Below, piece by piece: positions 34,440 through 46,600 of a DNA stretch of 64,000 bases. Location of the stretch: NCBI GenBank assembly GCA_028673005.1, contig CM054113.1:205955504-206019503 (forward strand). Reading direction: 5' to 3'. Origin of the DNA: Tanypteryx hageni (lineage: Eukaryota; Arthropoda; Insecta; Odonata; Petaluridae). The notes under the pieces are model-generated. The model was not told the DNA's origin. It searched no databases and saw only the letters and a program-made list of their open reading frames with translations. A program made the translations under genes and the position numbers. The stretch's first letter is position 1; each line of letters opens with the position of its first letter.

Positions 34440-35175
34440 GCCATATCCCCTTGGAGCTGAATATTTCGGGGTTCATGGTAGGCCTTCACGGTTACCGTAG
34501 CGGTCCCGGGGCCCACGAAGTCCCCACCGTACTTCACCCTACCAAGCATTACCTCTACTTCCTCCGGCTCAATCGTCACCCTCAAAAAAAAACATTTACA
34601 TTTTAACTTAAATTGCTTTACCGTTTTAGGAAAGGGCTTAAGATTTTCTCAGGTAACTCATTCCATTTACAGATTCCTCGATTTAAGCAAGATTTCTTGG
34701 CGGCGTCAGTTTTCTGTGGCCTGTATTTAATTTTATATCTATGGTCATTTCTTCCGATGTAGTGCGGTTTCTCGATCACAATTAATAAATTTTCCCATGC
34801 CCCTTTCTTATTTAATATTTTAAATATCCCACATAGCCTATTGAGTTTCCTTCTATTTTCCAATGATTCCCAACCTAGCACGCGTATCATTTCTGCTACA
34901 CTTTCAGTCCTCTTATGCTTCCCCATCATATATATGGCAGCCTTCCTTTGTACCTTTTCTAACTTTTTTATCATCTGCCCCACTTCATACGGATCCCATA
35001 CATTCGTGGAATATTCCAAAATTGGTCTTATAATGGCTTTATACGCTAATTCCTTTGTGGTTTTGCTGCTCCCCTTGAGGTTTCTCATCACCCAATGTAA
35101 GGATTTATATACCTTTCCTACAACATGATCGATATGCTGACCCCACCCAAAATTTGCTGAAATAATCATATATTC
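34440..35175 (-). pseudogene. LINE reverse transcriptase C-terminus, fragment 1
   Basis: The minus strand from about 35169 to 34618 encodes AYKAIIRPILEYSTNVWDPY, then KLEKVQRKAAIYM and VLGWESLENRRKLNRLCGIF. This is the region after the reverse transcriptase core of Jockey/CR1-type non-LTR elements (typically RPKLEYASTVWDP...IEKVQRRAARF...LGWESLEKRR). The 34440-34617 segment, with CGGTCCCGGGGCCCACG, is probably the element's 3' end. The catalytic YADD part is absent (5' truncated), which is usual for LINE copies. Confidence 0.8.
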
Positions 35176-35299
35176 GTCTATTAGATAAATTTATCCCGGA
35201 TGTTTTTAATTAGTTAACTCAAATAATGTTGGGATAATAAATGGTACTCATAGTTAATACGCCGATTAAACTGAATACACCACTTTTTCCATTTTCATC

Positions 35300-36040
35300 T
35301 TTTGCAGTAAAATATACATCTACATCTACATATTACCCTGCAAGGCACCTTGACGGTGGATGGCAGGGGGTGCCGCGCACCAAGTTCCTTACTAATTATT
35401 ATTCACTTATCTATTGTGGTCACGTATTGTCCTAGGGAAAAATGACTCCTTATACCTCTCCGTCCTACTATCTATTTCGCGAATCTTGTCCTCATTATCC
35501 CTCCGTCCGATATACGTTGGTTGTCGAATAATATCCTTCATTTCATTTACGAATATCTCCGACCTATATTTATCTAGAATTTTAAGTCTCGCCTGTAATC
35601 TACGATCTTTCAACGATGGCCAACTCAACTCTTCAATGAGTAACGTAACGCTCTGTTTTTTATCGTAATTCTTTTTCGCGAATCTAGCTGCTCGCCGCTG
35701 TATTTTTTCTAAATCCTTTATGAGTCCCCTCTGATATGGATCCCAAACCGCTGCTGCGTATTCCATTTGAGGTCTAACCAAGGATAAATAACAGGATTCT
35801 CTCACCTTTTCCGTGCTTTTCCTGACTACGCTCAAAAGCCAACTTCTAATTTGCCGCACCTATCACTCGTCTTATGTGGGTGTCCCAAGACAGGTCACGA
35901 TTCAAGGTTACCCCGAGGTATTTCACGGATTCCGAAACAGGAATGCTCTCACCATCTATCGAGTAGGTAAACACGGACGATGGATTGGAAAGGTGTACTC
36001 CATGTCGGAGTACACAGTTTCCAAATGCGTTCTTTGAGAT
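35300..36040 (-). pseudogene. LINE reverse transcriptase C-terminus, fragment 2
   Basis: The minus strand encodes VKYLGVTLNRDLSWDTHI near 35920, then, after a stop, SLVRPQMEYAAAVWDPY, LEKIQRRAARFAKKNYDKK and LSWPSLKDRRLQARLKILDK. It is a different LINE family from fragment 1. The 3' flank (35330-35400, CCTGCAAGGCACCTTGACGG) resembles a typical LINE 3' untranslated region. It is cut at 36025 by an inserted repeat element. Confidence 0.8.
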
Positions 36041-36612
36041 TACACAATGCTCTCAATATTTTTCGCTCAGATGAGAATTTAACGAGAAGCAAGCGAGGTA
36101 CGTTGTAAAATACAGGTAGATCTTCATGTGAAGTAGTACGTAATTATTGTCCGATTTTAACCAAAATTGGAAACGGTCAACCAATTTTAGCAAAACTCCC
36201 CAAATTCCATCACAATATGTAAAGCTGTTCCCGAGTTGAAACAAAGGAACATTGTAAACTACATGTAGATCTTCATGTAAAGTGGTCGTAATTGTTGTCC
36301 GATTTTAACCAAAATTGGAATCTGTTGACCAATTTTAGCGAAACTCCCTAATACCAAATTTCATCAAAATACATCAAGCGGTTCCCGAGTTGAAACAACG
36401 GAACATTGTAAACTACATGTAGGTCTTTATGTAAAGTGGTCGTGATTGTTGTCTGAATTTAACTAAAATTGGAATCTGTTGACCAATTTTTGCAAAACTC
36501 CCCAATACCAAATTCCATCATAATACGTCCAGCGGTTTACAAGTTTTAACATGCGGATGGACGGACGGAATCGACCTCCCCTATATGCGTTCACTTCGTG
36601 CAAAGAACGCAT
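36025..36612. mobile_element. Element with 12-bp ends enclosing three ~152-bp tandem units
   Basis: ATGCGTTCTTTG (36025-36036) and its exact reverse complement CAAAGAACGCAT (36601-36612) bound the element. Inside, three tandem units begin at about 36105, 36251 and 36405, each containing TTGTAAACTACATGTAG-like, GATTTTAACCAAAATTGGAA-like and AGCGGTTCCCGAGTTGAAAC-like pieces. There is no coding. The LINE fragment next to it appears interrupted by it. Confidence 0.6.
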
Positions 36613-36679
36613 AAAAAATCATAGCATAGTAAACTAGGTACATATAAACCATCTGGCGAGCTGCCTGTGCGCTTTGAGT

Positions 36680-38160
36680 TTCTTACCTTAGTCAAATCCC
36701 TTTTAAACGCAGTCCTAAGGTCATTAATTTTTAGTGCTTTTCGTCAATGCTGAAAAGCAATATTATCTTCGTGATGTCCGTCCGTCCGTCCGTACGCATA
36801 TATCAGGGAAGAATTGGTGGAACCAATTTCAACCAAATTTGGTTCATAGAATATTCACATAAATTAATGACTAAGATGGCATATTTCGACCGGATCCATT
36901 TAGCAGGGGTGCCACAATTGCAACGTTAAACGTTTCGGTAATTATGAATTTAGAAGGAATTGGGTAAACCGATTTCAACGAAATTTTGTAAGAAGGAGGC
37001 GTGCAACATAAAAAATCTTATGTGGCCACCACATGACTTTCTCCAGATCTGTAATATTTCTACAAATTCCAAATAGGTTAGATAGTAATAAATATTTTAA
37101 GAAACTGCGAGAAAATTTGAGACTTGACAAAGAACAGAAATGAACTCAAACCATAGCCTTCTAATATTGGATATAGCCACAAAGCTCAAACAATTAAGAA
37201 AAGAAAAAGGAGCGTTACTAAGACGTAACTAAGCGTCAATTGTTAATAACAGTTGTCGGTAGGTGGCGTGGTGGTGGCAGCTAAAATATAAGATATCTCT
37301 TAAACAATGCATTATATGAAAAAATGTTTCAAACAAACATCCGCATCCAGTTGACCGATTTTTACCAAAAACTAATCTGTTCTTGTGACTTTAATAAAAG
37401 TGTTAAATATAAAATTTCGCGTCGACCTGATTAATAGTTTTTGAGTTAGAGCACCCACAAAAGGCTATCACATACACACACTAACACACACTGACACACA
37501 CACACACTAACACCCACCCACACACTGACATCATCGAGAAAATAGTCAAAACGTGTTCAGGGGACCTTAAAACATGTATTTTCGTTGAAATCTCGAATTC
37601 GATTTTTTTTCATGAAAACAATACTTTCTCTATACTCCGTATATGGAGAAAGTAAAAACCATATTATTATATTTACTCCGAATCAGCTAAACAGGGGTGC
37701 CACAATTACAAATGAAAAGCTTTCAGTAATTAAGAATTTGGAATGAATTGGCTGAACGGATTTCAATTAAATTTTGTATATAAGATTTGTACAGCATACC
37801 ATAATGAAATCAAGATGCTTAATGCGGCACTAAAGAGCAGGGCTACCATAGTGAAAAGTAAAATAATATCTCTTTTACACGTATTTATAGAGAACTGACA
37901 CCATTGATTTGAAAGAAATATTCATATAAATAGATAACCAAAATAGCATATTTCAACTAGTTCGACAAAACAAGGCTACCAAAATATCAAGGTTAGAATT
38001 TTTCTGTAACTATGAATTTGGAAGGTACTGGCTGAAAGGATTTAAAAGAAATTTCGTTTTTAGTGCGAGTATAGAATGGGAAAACGAAATAAATGTGTTT
38101 AGAATGGATCAAAAAATCAGGACAACCACAATATGAGAAAAATAATTTTCTGATTTTAAA
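36680..38160. repeat. Diverged dispersed repeat with three related blocks
   Basis: Blocks starting AGCAGGGGTGCCACAATTGC (36901), ACAGGGGTGCCACAATTACA (37690) and a looser one near 37990 share the same following sequence (GGAATTGGCTGAACGGATTT-like). The 37020-37665 MITE family C copy sits between the first two. A GTCCGTCCGTCCG run at 36777-36791 recalls Helitron-like or LINE ends. Confidence 0.5.
37020..37665. mobile_element. MITE family C, copy 2 (inverted relative to copy 1)
   Basis: It is the reverse complement of most of 30860-31548, including GCATTATATG, the TTGAGTTAGAGCACCCACAA block and the terminal ATATGGAGAAAGT. A (CA)n-like expansion lies at about 37472-37525. A third partial copy (+) is at 38160-38556. 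Confidence 0.6.
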
Positions 38161-38556
38161 GCAAATACATGTCAGTTTTTTGTGGATGCTCTAACTCAAA
38201 AACTATTTGTCAGGTCAACGCGAAATTTTATATTTAACATTTTTATGATAGTTTCAAGAACTGATTAGGTTTTAGGAAAGATAGACCAACCGGAAGTGGG
38301 TGTTTACTCTTGTCACATCCGTTTTTTTAATATTTGCTTTAATATTTGATAAATGTAAAGATTATTGTATAAATGTTGTAGAAAATTTAATTTTCTACAA
38401 CCTTTGTTTGAAACATTTTTCTATATAATGCATTGTTTAAGAGATATTTTAAAAGCTAATTTTTTAGCAGCCACCATCTACCGGCGACTATTGTTAACAA
38501 TTGATGCGTAGTTGTCTTACTAACGCTTTTTTTATTAATTTCTTCATATATATAGT

Positions 38557-39065
38557 ACCTCCGCAGTGCCTCTATGGGCGAGATATGGAACTGCAAGGCG
38601 CTGAACGTGGCGAGATATGGAATTACGTGGAGCAGTACTCTAGTGGAACTCTGCTTGGCCAAGGAAGGGAAATTTGAACATTAACTGAAATTTTACTCAT
38701 CCCCACTGGGTTGGGTAAGTTGGTGGAAGTGTTTTTCATTCCTCCTCATGTTCATTGTGTTCAGTGGCATCTCCATTCAAAGAAAAAGAAGATACCATTA
38801 TAAATGAAATTTTTATAACGGTATCCCTTCTTTTTCTTTTTAATGGAAACAACTCTGAACACAGTGAACATGAGGAGGAACGAAAAACACTTCCATTAAC
38901 TTACCCAACCCGGTGGGAGCAAGTAAAATTTTTGTTCATGTTCAAATTTCCCTTCCCTTGCCCAGCCGAGTTCCAATGGAATACTGCGCCACGTAATTCC
39001 AAATCTCGCCACATTCAGCACCTTGTAGTTCCATTTCGTGCCCCTAGATGGGTGCTGCGGAGGTG
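38557..39065. repeat. ~500 bp foldback element
   Basis: The arms 38557-38795 and about 38820-39065 are inverted copies with moderate divergence; the ends are ACCTCCGCAG and CTGCGGAGGT. The centre is AT-rich. Open frames (for example 38755-39141) cross the palindrome and are not genes. It sits directly after a MITE family C fragment. Confidence 0.75.
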
Positions 39066-39289
39066 GTGCTGCGTTAACACCAAAGTACCAAAACTTTCAA
39101 CAAACGATTTATTTAAAAATCCAATACTCCAAGAAAATTAACAAAACAACTAAGTTTTATAAAATACATGATGCTATGATAATGCAGTCCATTATTCAGC
39201 CACTAGAGGCGCTACTAGTTCTTAGTTCTGGCTGTTGAAAAAGCAAGGTGTTCCGCTAAGTTTTCAGTCTGTTGGTCTGAGTAACAAGC

Positions 39290-39810
39290 TATTAAAACCT
39301 GAATAACATGATCAATGATATAGATAGAAAATTGAAATTTGGCAGAAATTTATATAATGAGCTAATCAGAATTTTTTATTCAAGGTTGACAAAGTAAAGA
39401 AATAACTCTGTTTGTGGCGCTGTTCTTAGGAGAGACATATTGCATTTCCTCCGAATAAATCTAATTAAATTTTAGGAGAAAGGGAGGAGAATGGGTGGAA
39501 AGAAGATGGAGGATGGGAAGAAAAGAGTGTGAAGAGTAGGAGAGAGAGAGAGAGGGAGGGATGGAGAATGAGAAGAAGAAAGAGGGAAAATATAAAGGAG
39601 AGAGAGAATAGGAGGAAGAGAGAATAGGGGGAGAGGGAGGGAGAGAGAGAGAATAGGGGGAGAGGGATGGAAAGAGATTATGGGGAGAGGGATGGAGAGA
39701 GAATAGGGGAAGAGAAAGGGAAGAGAATGGAAGGGAGGATGAATGGGAAGTACCTTAATTTTAATACATAATCTGCTCATACTGTTATATTTGATGGGCA
39801 ATTACACTAT
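39290..39810 (+). mobile_element. Helitron-like element, copy 4, with a purine tract
   Basis: Bases about 39305-39480 match the reverse complement of 33240-33420 in copy 3 (AAATTTGGCAGAAATTTATATAATGAGC split across pieces). The 3' end is decayed: TATATTTGATGGGCAATTAC then CTAT (39807-39810) and T, instead of hairpin-CTAG. The 39480-39740 stretch is a ~260 base purine-only-like (GA-rich) tract corresponding to the CT tract of the other copies. Confidence 0.55.
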
Positions 39811-39884
39811 TATAATTATAATAAGTCCTTTTCTAGGGCGCCAAAGTTTAAACTGAAATTTAAAACAAAAAAGTAGAGAGAGTT

Positions 39885-40018
39885 CCGCTTGTTGGCTTTG
39901 CAAACGCATGATGCAAAATGCAAATAATTGGCACAAAACAGAAGTAATGGTCATAAAAAATGTTGTCGCTAAATGTAAATTTACGAACTGCAAGCATGCA
40001 AAGTTCAAAAAGGTGGTG
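39885..40018. mobile_element. Family A element, right-end fragment
   Basis: It matches about 985-1110 of copy 1 (AGTAATGGTCATAAAA, AACTGCAAGCATGC) and ends AAAAAGGTGGTG before TA (40019-40020). Confidence 0.65.
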
Positions 40019-40293
40019 TATTTCAATGCTTATGAAAGTGTAATGGGCCTAAAAAATTTCAATCAGTTTGATCAACATGTTGATGTGCAATATGTCAATG
40101 CTTAAAAAGAAATCATTGCTAGAAAAATTTATTTCTGCAATTGAAGAGTGGCATTAAATTTTTGCATTAATATTTTACAGGCTTTAAGTTAACCACTTCA
40201 CATTAAAAAGAAAAAATAATTTATATTTTTTTCTCTCCAAAGCACTAAATATTATTAAGAATTAATATTTTTTTACTATATACCATATACATT

Positions 40294-40299
40294 TATTAT
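40294..40299 (-). terminator. Possible polyadenylation signal of stardust
   Basis: AATAAA on the minus strand lies about 170 bases after the stardust stop codon. It is plausible by position, but such hexamers are common in AT-rich DNA. Confidence 0.35.
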
Positions 40300-40469
40300 A
40301 ATATAAAAATTTTGATCGATACTTATCAACTCAAGATTCACTAAAATAGAAATATATGGATTTAATTTTTAGCTCATGTCATTAAAATAAACTTAGATTT
40401 AGTATGATTAAGTAATTTTGCTCACCTTTTTATCTACAAATTGTGTAAGTATAAGGCTGTTGGGGTGAG

Positions 40470-40652
40470 CTATGCAGATTTGACCCATGAGGCTGGAACC
40501 CACTGTGGCTCCCTTTCCAGAACATTGATCTCATTCAGAAGCTGCTGATAGGCCCTTTCGGTGTCATTGTTGACAATGATCATGTCAAAGAAATGGCCAT
40601 ACTTCTCTTCCATCTCTCGTGCCTTTTCAATGATGTCCTTCAACTCCTCTTC
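40470..40652 (-). CDS. sdt: stardust terminal exon (end of GK domain)
   Basis: It encodes [30 protein letters not shown] and finally [10 protein letters not shown] plus three residues and a TAG stop (40472-40470). 61 codons including the stop, phase 0. The family C-terminus is similar (EPQWVPSTWLR in vertebrate PALS1). Confidence 0.92.
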   Translation of the reverse strand, partial: EEELKDIIEKAREMEEKYGHFFDMIIVNNDTERAYQQLLNEINVLEREPQWVPASWVKSA

Positions 40653-43600
40653 CTAAAAATATAAAGACATAAAGTGTTATTTACTTAAATGAATGTGAAT
40701 CATAGTATTATGAATAAAAATGAAGCATTTTATTTATTTAACCCAGCAGTGGTCACGCTGTGTGTAATTTACAACCCAGTCATATATTTTTCCCAGATAT
40801 TATTTTATTAGCAATTTCTTTGTTTTTTCCTTTAGTAAACCCACCCAAAATAGTTTTTGGAAACTTTTTATACCAAAAGTTAGTTTGGTTTTATAATGTG
40901 TTGAATTTCATAGATATTGTTGTATGGTGCTACAAGTTACAAATTCAAAAAGTCCATTTTCATTTCATTGTACAAAATTGTAATAAATGAATGTGGATCT
41001 TCTAGATGTTGTCTCAGTTTTTACTTGGGGGATTTCAAGTGGTAACATCGATAGCTTTTCTATTCTCTGAATCTATATCATTGCTTTTCCTTCTCTACTT
41101 TTTCAACATTATGTACTTCAATCCTTTCCTGTATAAAATATGTAAATACTCATGTGATACATTATTTCACTTTGTTGAGAGATATTTTTATCAAACTTGT
41201 TCTGATAACTATTTCGATTGCCAAAGATATTTGTGTTTGATTGTCAGAGAGAAATGGAAATATATACCATTGATTAAATGAAGTATTTTTAGCCTACTTT
41301 CCAGAATGGAAATAGGCTTATAGTTTCTTTGTTGTGTCTGCCTGTCTCCCTCTATTAACTTTTGAACCAATAAACCAATTTTCATGACCATGCCTGTACC
41401 CAGAAATTTACTTGGGGGGAGTATTGGGGGTATTAGGCCAAAAACCAATTTCCAGCAATTGATTAAATAAAATTCCTCTTCAAATAATATAAAATTTTAT
41501 AGCATTTTTAATACTCATAACTCAACGCAGCAAGTGGCAGCATAGCAAGAGGAAATGTAGCAAGTTTGTAGTATGGTTATCGAAGATTCCACTGTCTGCA
41601 CACCGGGGAGGGGGAGGTCTGGACCCTCCAGGCCCCTCCCCCTGGGTATGTCGCTTTTCATGACACTTGAAGGAAATCTCTTGCTACTGAGGCTGAGCTC
41701 CTGAGGATAATTTTTTGTTGCAAAGATTTAAAGTCCCAGGTTCAATTCCAGGGACTATCCTTCCCATTTGATTTACATGGGAAATCTGAAATCCATCATG
41801 CATGGTAATTTTCTCTTGCAAATTAAAATATCTTAGAATTGTAATATCAGGGTGTTATTTATACTATTCTCTGAGTAAAGGAATAGAGATTCTAATTTTT
41901 ATTTTAGAGATTTTCTTATTGATCATTTTTATTCGAATTTTGCATAAATACTGACATTTTTGCAGTTTTTATCACTAAGTACGCGAGTGTTGCCATTGCA
42001 ACAACTATTGCTGGACTCAGGTTTGGTATCATCTAGTATGTACATACACGCGTTATTTTTACCACACAAATACGCGGAGGTCGCCCAGCCCCCTGTTTGA
42101 GTGGTTTGAGGAGACTGCACAATGTCAGTGTTCCATCTTTCAGAAGGAACGTTAAGCTGTTGGTCCCCTTGGTGCTCTTCATTAAGAGTAGGCTAATGAC
42201 AGCACTGGGTTTTCCTCCTCCCTTGTGAGTGTGTTTGGTGGGGAAGAAGCTATGGCTATTATAATCCAAGTGGTTGGTTAGCCAAAAATACACAAACACA
42301 CACAAATACACATGATGAATTTTGTTTTCCATTTGAATGTATTTATAATATTTTATAACGCTAAATTATGAAATTTGGGAACACAAAGAGCAACTCATTC
42401 ACAGTGATTTTAAACCTATTAAAGGCAATACACCCATTCCCTGACTAACATGAATTCAACCAACACAATTTCCATTTAACACAATTTTTAAAGTAGGGCT
42501 GGTTTTCGATTGTCACGAATGGTCATTTGGTTTAACACAATTTCTCCATGACTTCTCTATGTTCATGAAAAATGTCTAGATAGTAGATACTAATAGTATA
42601 AGAAATCAATATATATGATGAGGATTCAATTTTACTGTTTAAATCTGTATTAATTTTTATTTGTTATTTAATTATTAATAATGTATTAACAGCTAATAAG
42701 TGAGAGACTTTTAATACAGACACTACGGCCTGGACGAAATTACTTTGGGATTGACACTTCGGGCTAGATGAGAGGTGGGGGCTTGGTGGGAAAGACTCTC
42801 CTACCTCACAGCCAATCACAGGCGGAGGGGAGGGAAGCGCTGCTAGCTTCGCTTCCCTCCCCTCTGTCTGTGAGGGAAGAGAGTCTTTCCCGCCAATCCC
42901 CCACCCCTCCTCTAGCCCGAAGTGTCAATCCCAAAGTAATTTTGTCCAGACTTTAGTCAATTCTGTGCTAATCAACCTGTAAAAAAATATTATATGCTGT
43001 AAATGATTGGAGCATACAAACATCTGAACATCTGATTGTAAAAAGTAATGAATTTACATTTATTTAATTTAAAATAATTATGTAGAAAGTAGGCATAATA
43101 AGTTCCATTTGGAGCATCTTGTTTTAAATATGGCTTATTTAGAAGTGTATAATTTAGTTTTTCTGGGGCAAATCTGAAAATTCTAAAATTGAGTGCATTA
43201 CAATTTTCATTATATGAGAAATAACTGTGTAGAATAAAAGATGTCTCATCTGTGATAAGACTTTTATTTGAATATTAGAATGAACATTTTGTTCTAAAAA
43301 TGTTCTTAAATATATTTCATATTGAAGATGTTTTAAAATAATAAAAATTAATAATAAAAGTATTGCCGTGTTAGGATTCTTCTAAACTAGTTACAAAATA
43401 TTGCATGGCCACTGCCATGTTAAGTGAAATCCAAAAACAGCCACCTATTGCAATGGATTTATCAGCAAATAATAAATTATTTAGCCATAGAAAATGCAAC
43501 ATAAAATAACAAAACAAAAAAACAATGAATGTGAATATATTAAAAATTGAAACAACTGCACATCATTGAAAGAGGAAAATGAGAGCGGTAAAGAGAGTAA

Positions 43601-46600
43601 TTAATCATACCCGTAGATGTGAAAAAAGAGAGGAAAAGAAGAGTACATATCAGGATTTGGCAATTAAGGAGTGGAAAAATGAGGTGGAGGAAGGATGAAG
43701 GACAGTTACCAAGTTGTAAGTGTGTGGGATATGGTGGAACATTGAGTGCTTTGGTACAGAGATACAGAACTTAGGTAGATGCAATACACTGTGGTTGTGA
43801 GTTGGGCATTGGGGAACGTGGAGAGAGAAGTATGATAGCAGGTCTTTGGCTTGGAATCTGCCATTCATTACTGAATCTAGGAAATTAATGTAATGCTGTC
43901 TAAAATGGTCAGAAATATGAAAAATAGGAAACTTAATAAAGCTCTAGCTTTCTTCATAAGAAGACTTCTTGATTCAGTTATATTTTACTTGCAAACACTC
44001 TTATCAATGTAATGACAAAAAGTAGAGGTTCAGCATTTTATTGAAAACTGATCTATGTACATATAAACTGAAAAACTCCTACATATTAACAGTATATAAA
44101 TTGAGTTAACTTATTATTAACTATGAAATTAAGTGCATTTTGCAGATTTATTTGAAAATTTCTCTTTGCAGTTCTCACCTTAAAAGACTCCCCATTGCGT
44201 ATCTTCTTTTGGCGCAGTTTTTCAAGAGATGGAGGCGCAACAAAAACCACATAAGGCTTGAGATCGGAGGCTCTTAGGATTCTTAATGACTGAGGGTGAA
44301 GGTTTAAGACACAGATTTTGGCAGAGGCCACAACACTCCGAATTGCATCCACACTAGTCCCATAATATGCTCTTTCATACTCTCCATGCTCAACAAACCT
44401 ATGAGCTACGATGTCTGCCTCGAACTGAGCACGGGAGATGAAATGATAATCTTGGCTATCTACCTCTCCTTCTTTCCTTGGTCTGCTTGTGTCTGTAAGT
44501 TATCAAAAATATGAATCAGTTTTCTATGAATAGCTGAATATTTTCATGCTTATGCTGGATCCTAGAACTTGTTTTCAAAATCAAGACTAGTAGCAAAGAT
44601 ATTTTATCAAATTTCTAAACTACTTGATGGCAATTTACCCAGTTAATCAAAGATTTATAATCATTCAGCTATAATTTCCATCTTTGATTTGAAATCCACA
44701 AGTTGAGCCAACTGTTTCTTTATCTATCAATTAAATGCTTATGACTAATGATGAATATATTTTTTAAGAGTAGTAATTATTGACTTTTTCTTACGTGGTA
44801 TTGCAGCTGCAAAGCGGTCGGAATCCTCCATAAGCCTTTGACGTAGCTCATGTCGTCCAATGTTGGGAGGCCCAATAAGTACAATTGGTCTTTTATGATT
44901 GGCACGAGGGTAATATAAAGCCACTTCTTCATATGTTAAAATCTCCTCTGCATCATAATCTAAATAGGATTAAGAGATATTCCTCATAATTCATGATGTA
45001 CAAATGGAAGTGTTCAGGAGGAAAGACATCATAATACAAATAAAATTAATTATTGTATAGCTTGAACATTTAATTTAGTCAGAATAAAGTGTATTTAGAA
45101 TTTAAAATATCCAAGATGAATTGGTTGTTTTGGAAAATCAATCTTGCATCTTTTCATGGACCAGGACTAGATAAGTTTATAGTACTCAAACAAATTGATT
45201 TAACAATACTATCAGATGCATAATGAATTCAAAAACTTTATATGTAAAATATGTATTATGATATAAAACTATTTTAGGCAAATATTTTCTCTGTAAAATT
45301 GATAACTAGTTTTTCCAATGTAATAAGAATTAATAGTTCTTACTAATATTATCTCCCTTAACATTATGTAAATATTTCAATATTCAACAGTTAGTGGACC
45401 AGATATACAGGCAAATACATAAAGCACAATGCATGAATTTTATAGAATGAGTATAATGGATACTAAAGATGATGAGAGCTCCAAAGTACATTACATCAAA
45501 AAGCACCTCTTGATATCTTTTATCTATAAACTATTCAATTAAGCATTACTGCCGAAAATTACATCATCACTGTTTCAAAATGAAACTGGGAACAAGGACT
45601 TATAAGCATATAAATATGGCCTTATGCCAGCATAAAATTTAAAAAATCACAAATTCTACCTACTGACAGCAGGCATTCCAAAGTCATGCATATTAATTCC
45701 AGCACATATTCACTTTGCTTACGAAGTTTAAGCCTAAAGATTTTAAAAAAATAATAGTAAATTAGCAGGCAAAGAAGGTGACATCTAGAAAGACAACCTT
45801 TCCCAGAGGTATTCTGCAGCTGATGATTACTAGGGTCTGAGCAATTCTGCCACCAATTAAATAAGTTTTGACTTTGGTACCCACCGTCATTAGGAGTTGC
45901 AGTGTACGGTTGGTACCCACCATCATTGTACGTCGCATTGTAAGATACCTTCTTCTTCTTCTTCTTTTTGGTGTTCTTCTTTGCACACAGCAAAAGAGTA
46001 CCACCTTTTCCTTTTGTCTTTTCTTTTGTTCTTTTATCACCAACAATACTCTGTTTCATTGCTTCTCGCCTTGGAACATTTAAAGAATGGTACATGAATA
46101 ACAAAACAGTATTAGATCCAAAGGGAATCATTAAGTCTATAGAAAGTGATTGAAAGCAGAAATTAGCTTGTAAATAATATTGAACTAGCTTTTTTTAGAT
46201 ACACATTTTATGGTAAATTTGTATCACAAAAGAAAATTTCTTTTAACTGCAATGATGGTGAAAAGAAAAAGAATTTTGAACTAATGTTCTATTCTTAGGA
46301 ATAAAAAAATATTTATTATTATGAGTTCTGATGTTGCTAAGCAAGGAAAAAACTTATAACTAATTTTTATTAATTGAAACAATCTATTTGTACATATTCT
46401 ATTATTAACTTTCATTAAGCAAGTTCATTGAATATAATTTTTTTTTATGTACTCACTGGTGCTGAAAGCTTCTACTTGGAATAAGGCCGGCCAGTGTCTG
46501 GTCTTCTTCTCCCTCTCTGTAAGCCTGCCACCAATTGGGATCCTCCTGACTGATAACATGCAGCACATCACCCTTCTGAAAACTTATTCCCAATTCTCGG

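Noticed and set aside
36000..36612. CRISPR-like array from the regular repeats
   Set aside because: Only three ~152-bp contiguous units without spacers, in eukaryotic DNA.
39472..39801. Ser/Pro/Leu-rich minus-strand protein
   Set aside because: It is the translation of the purine tract inside a Helitron-like copy.
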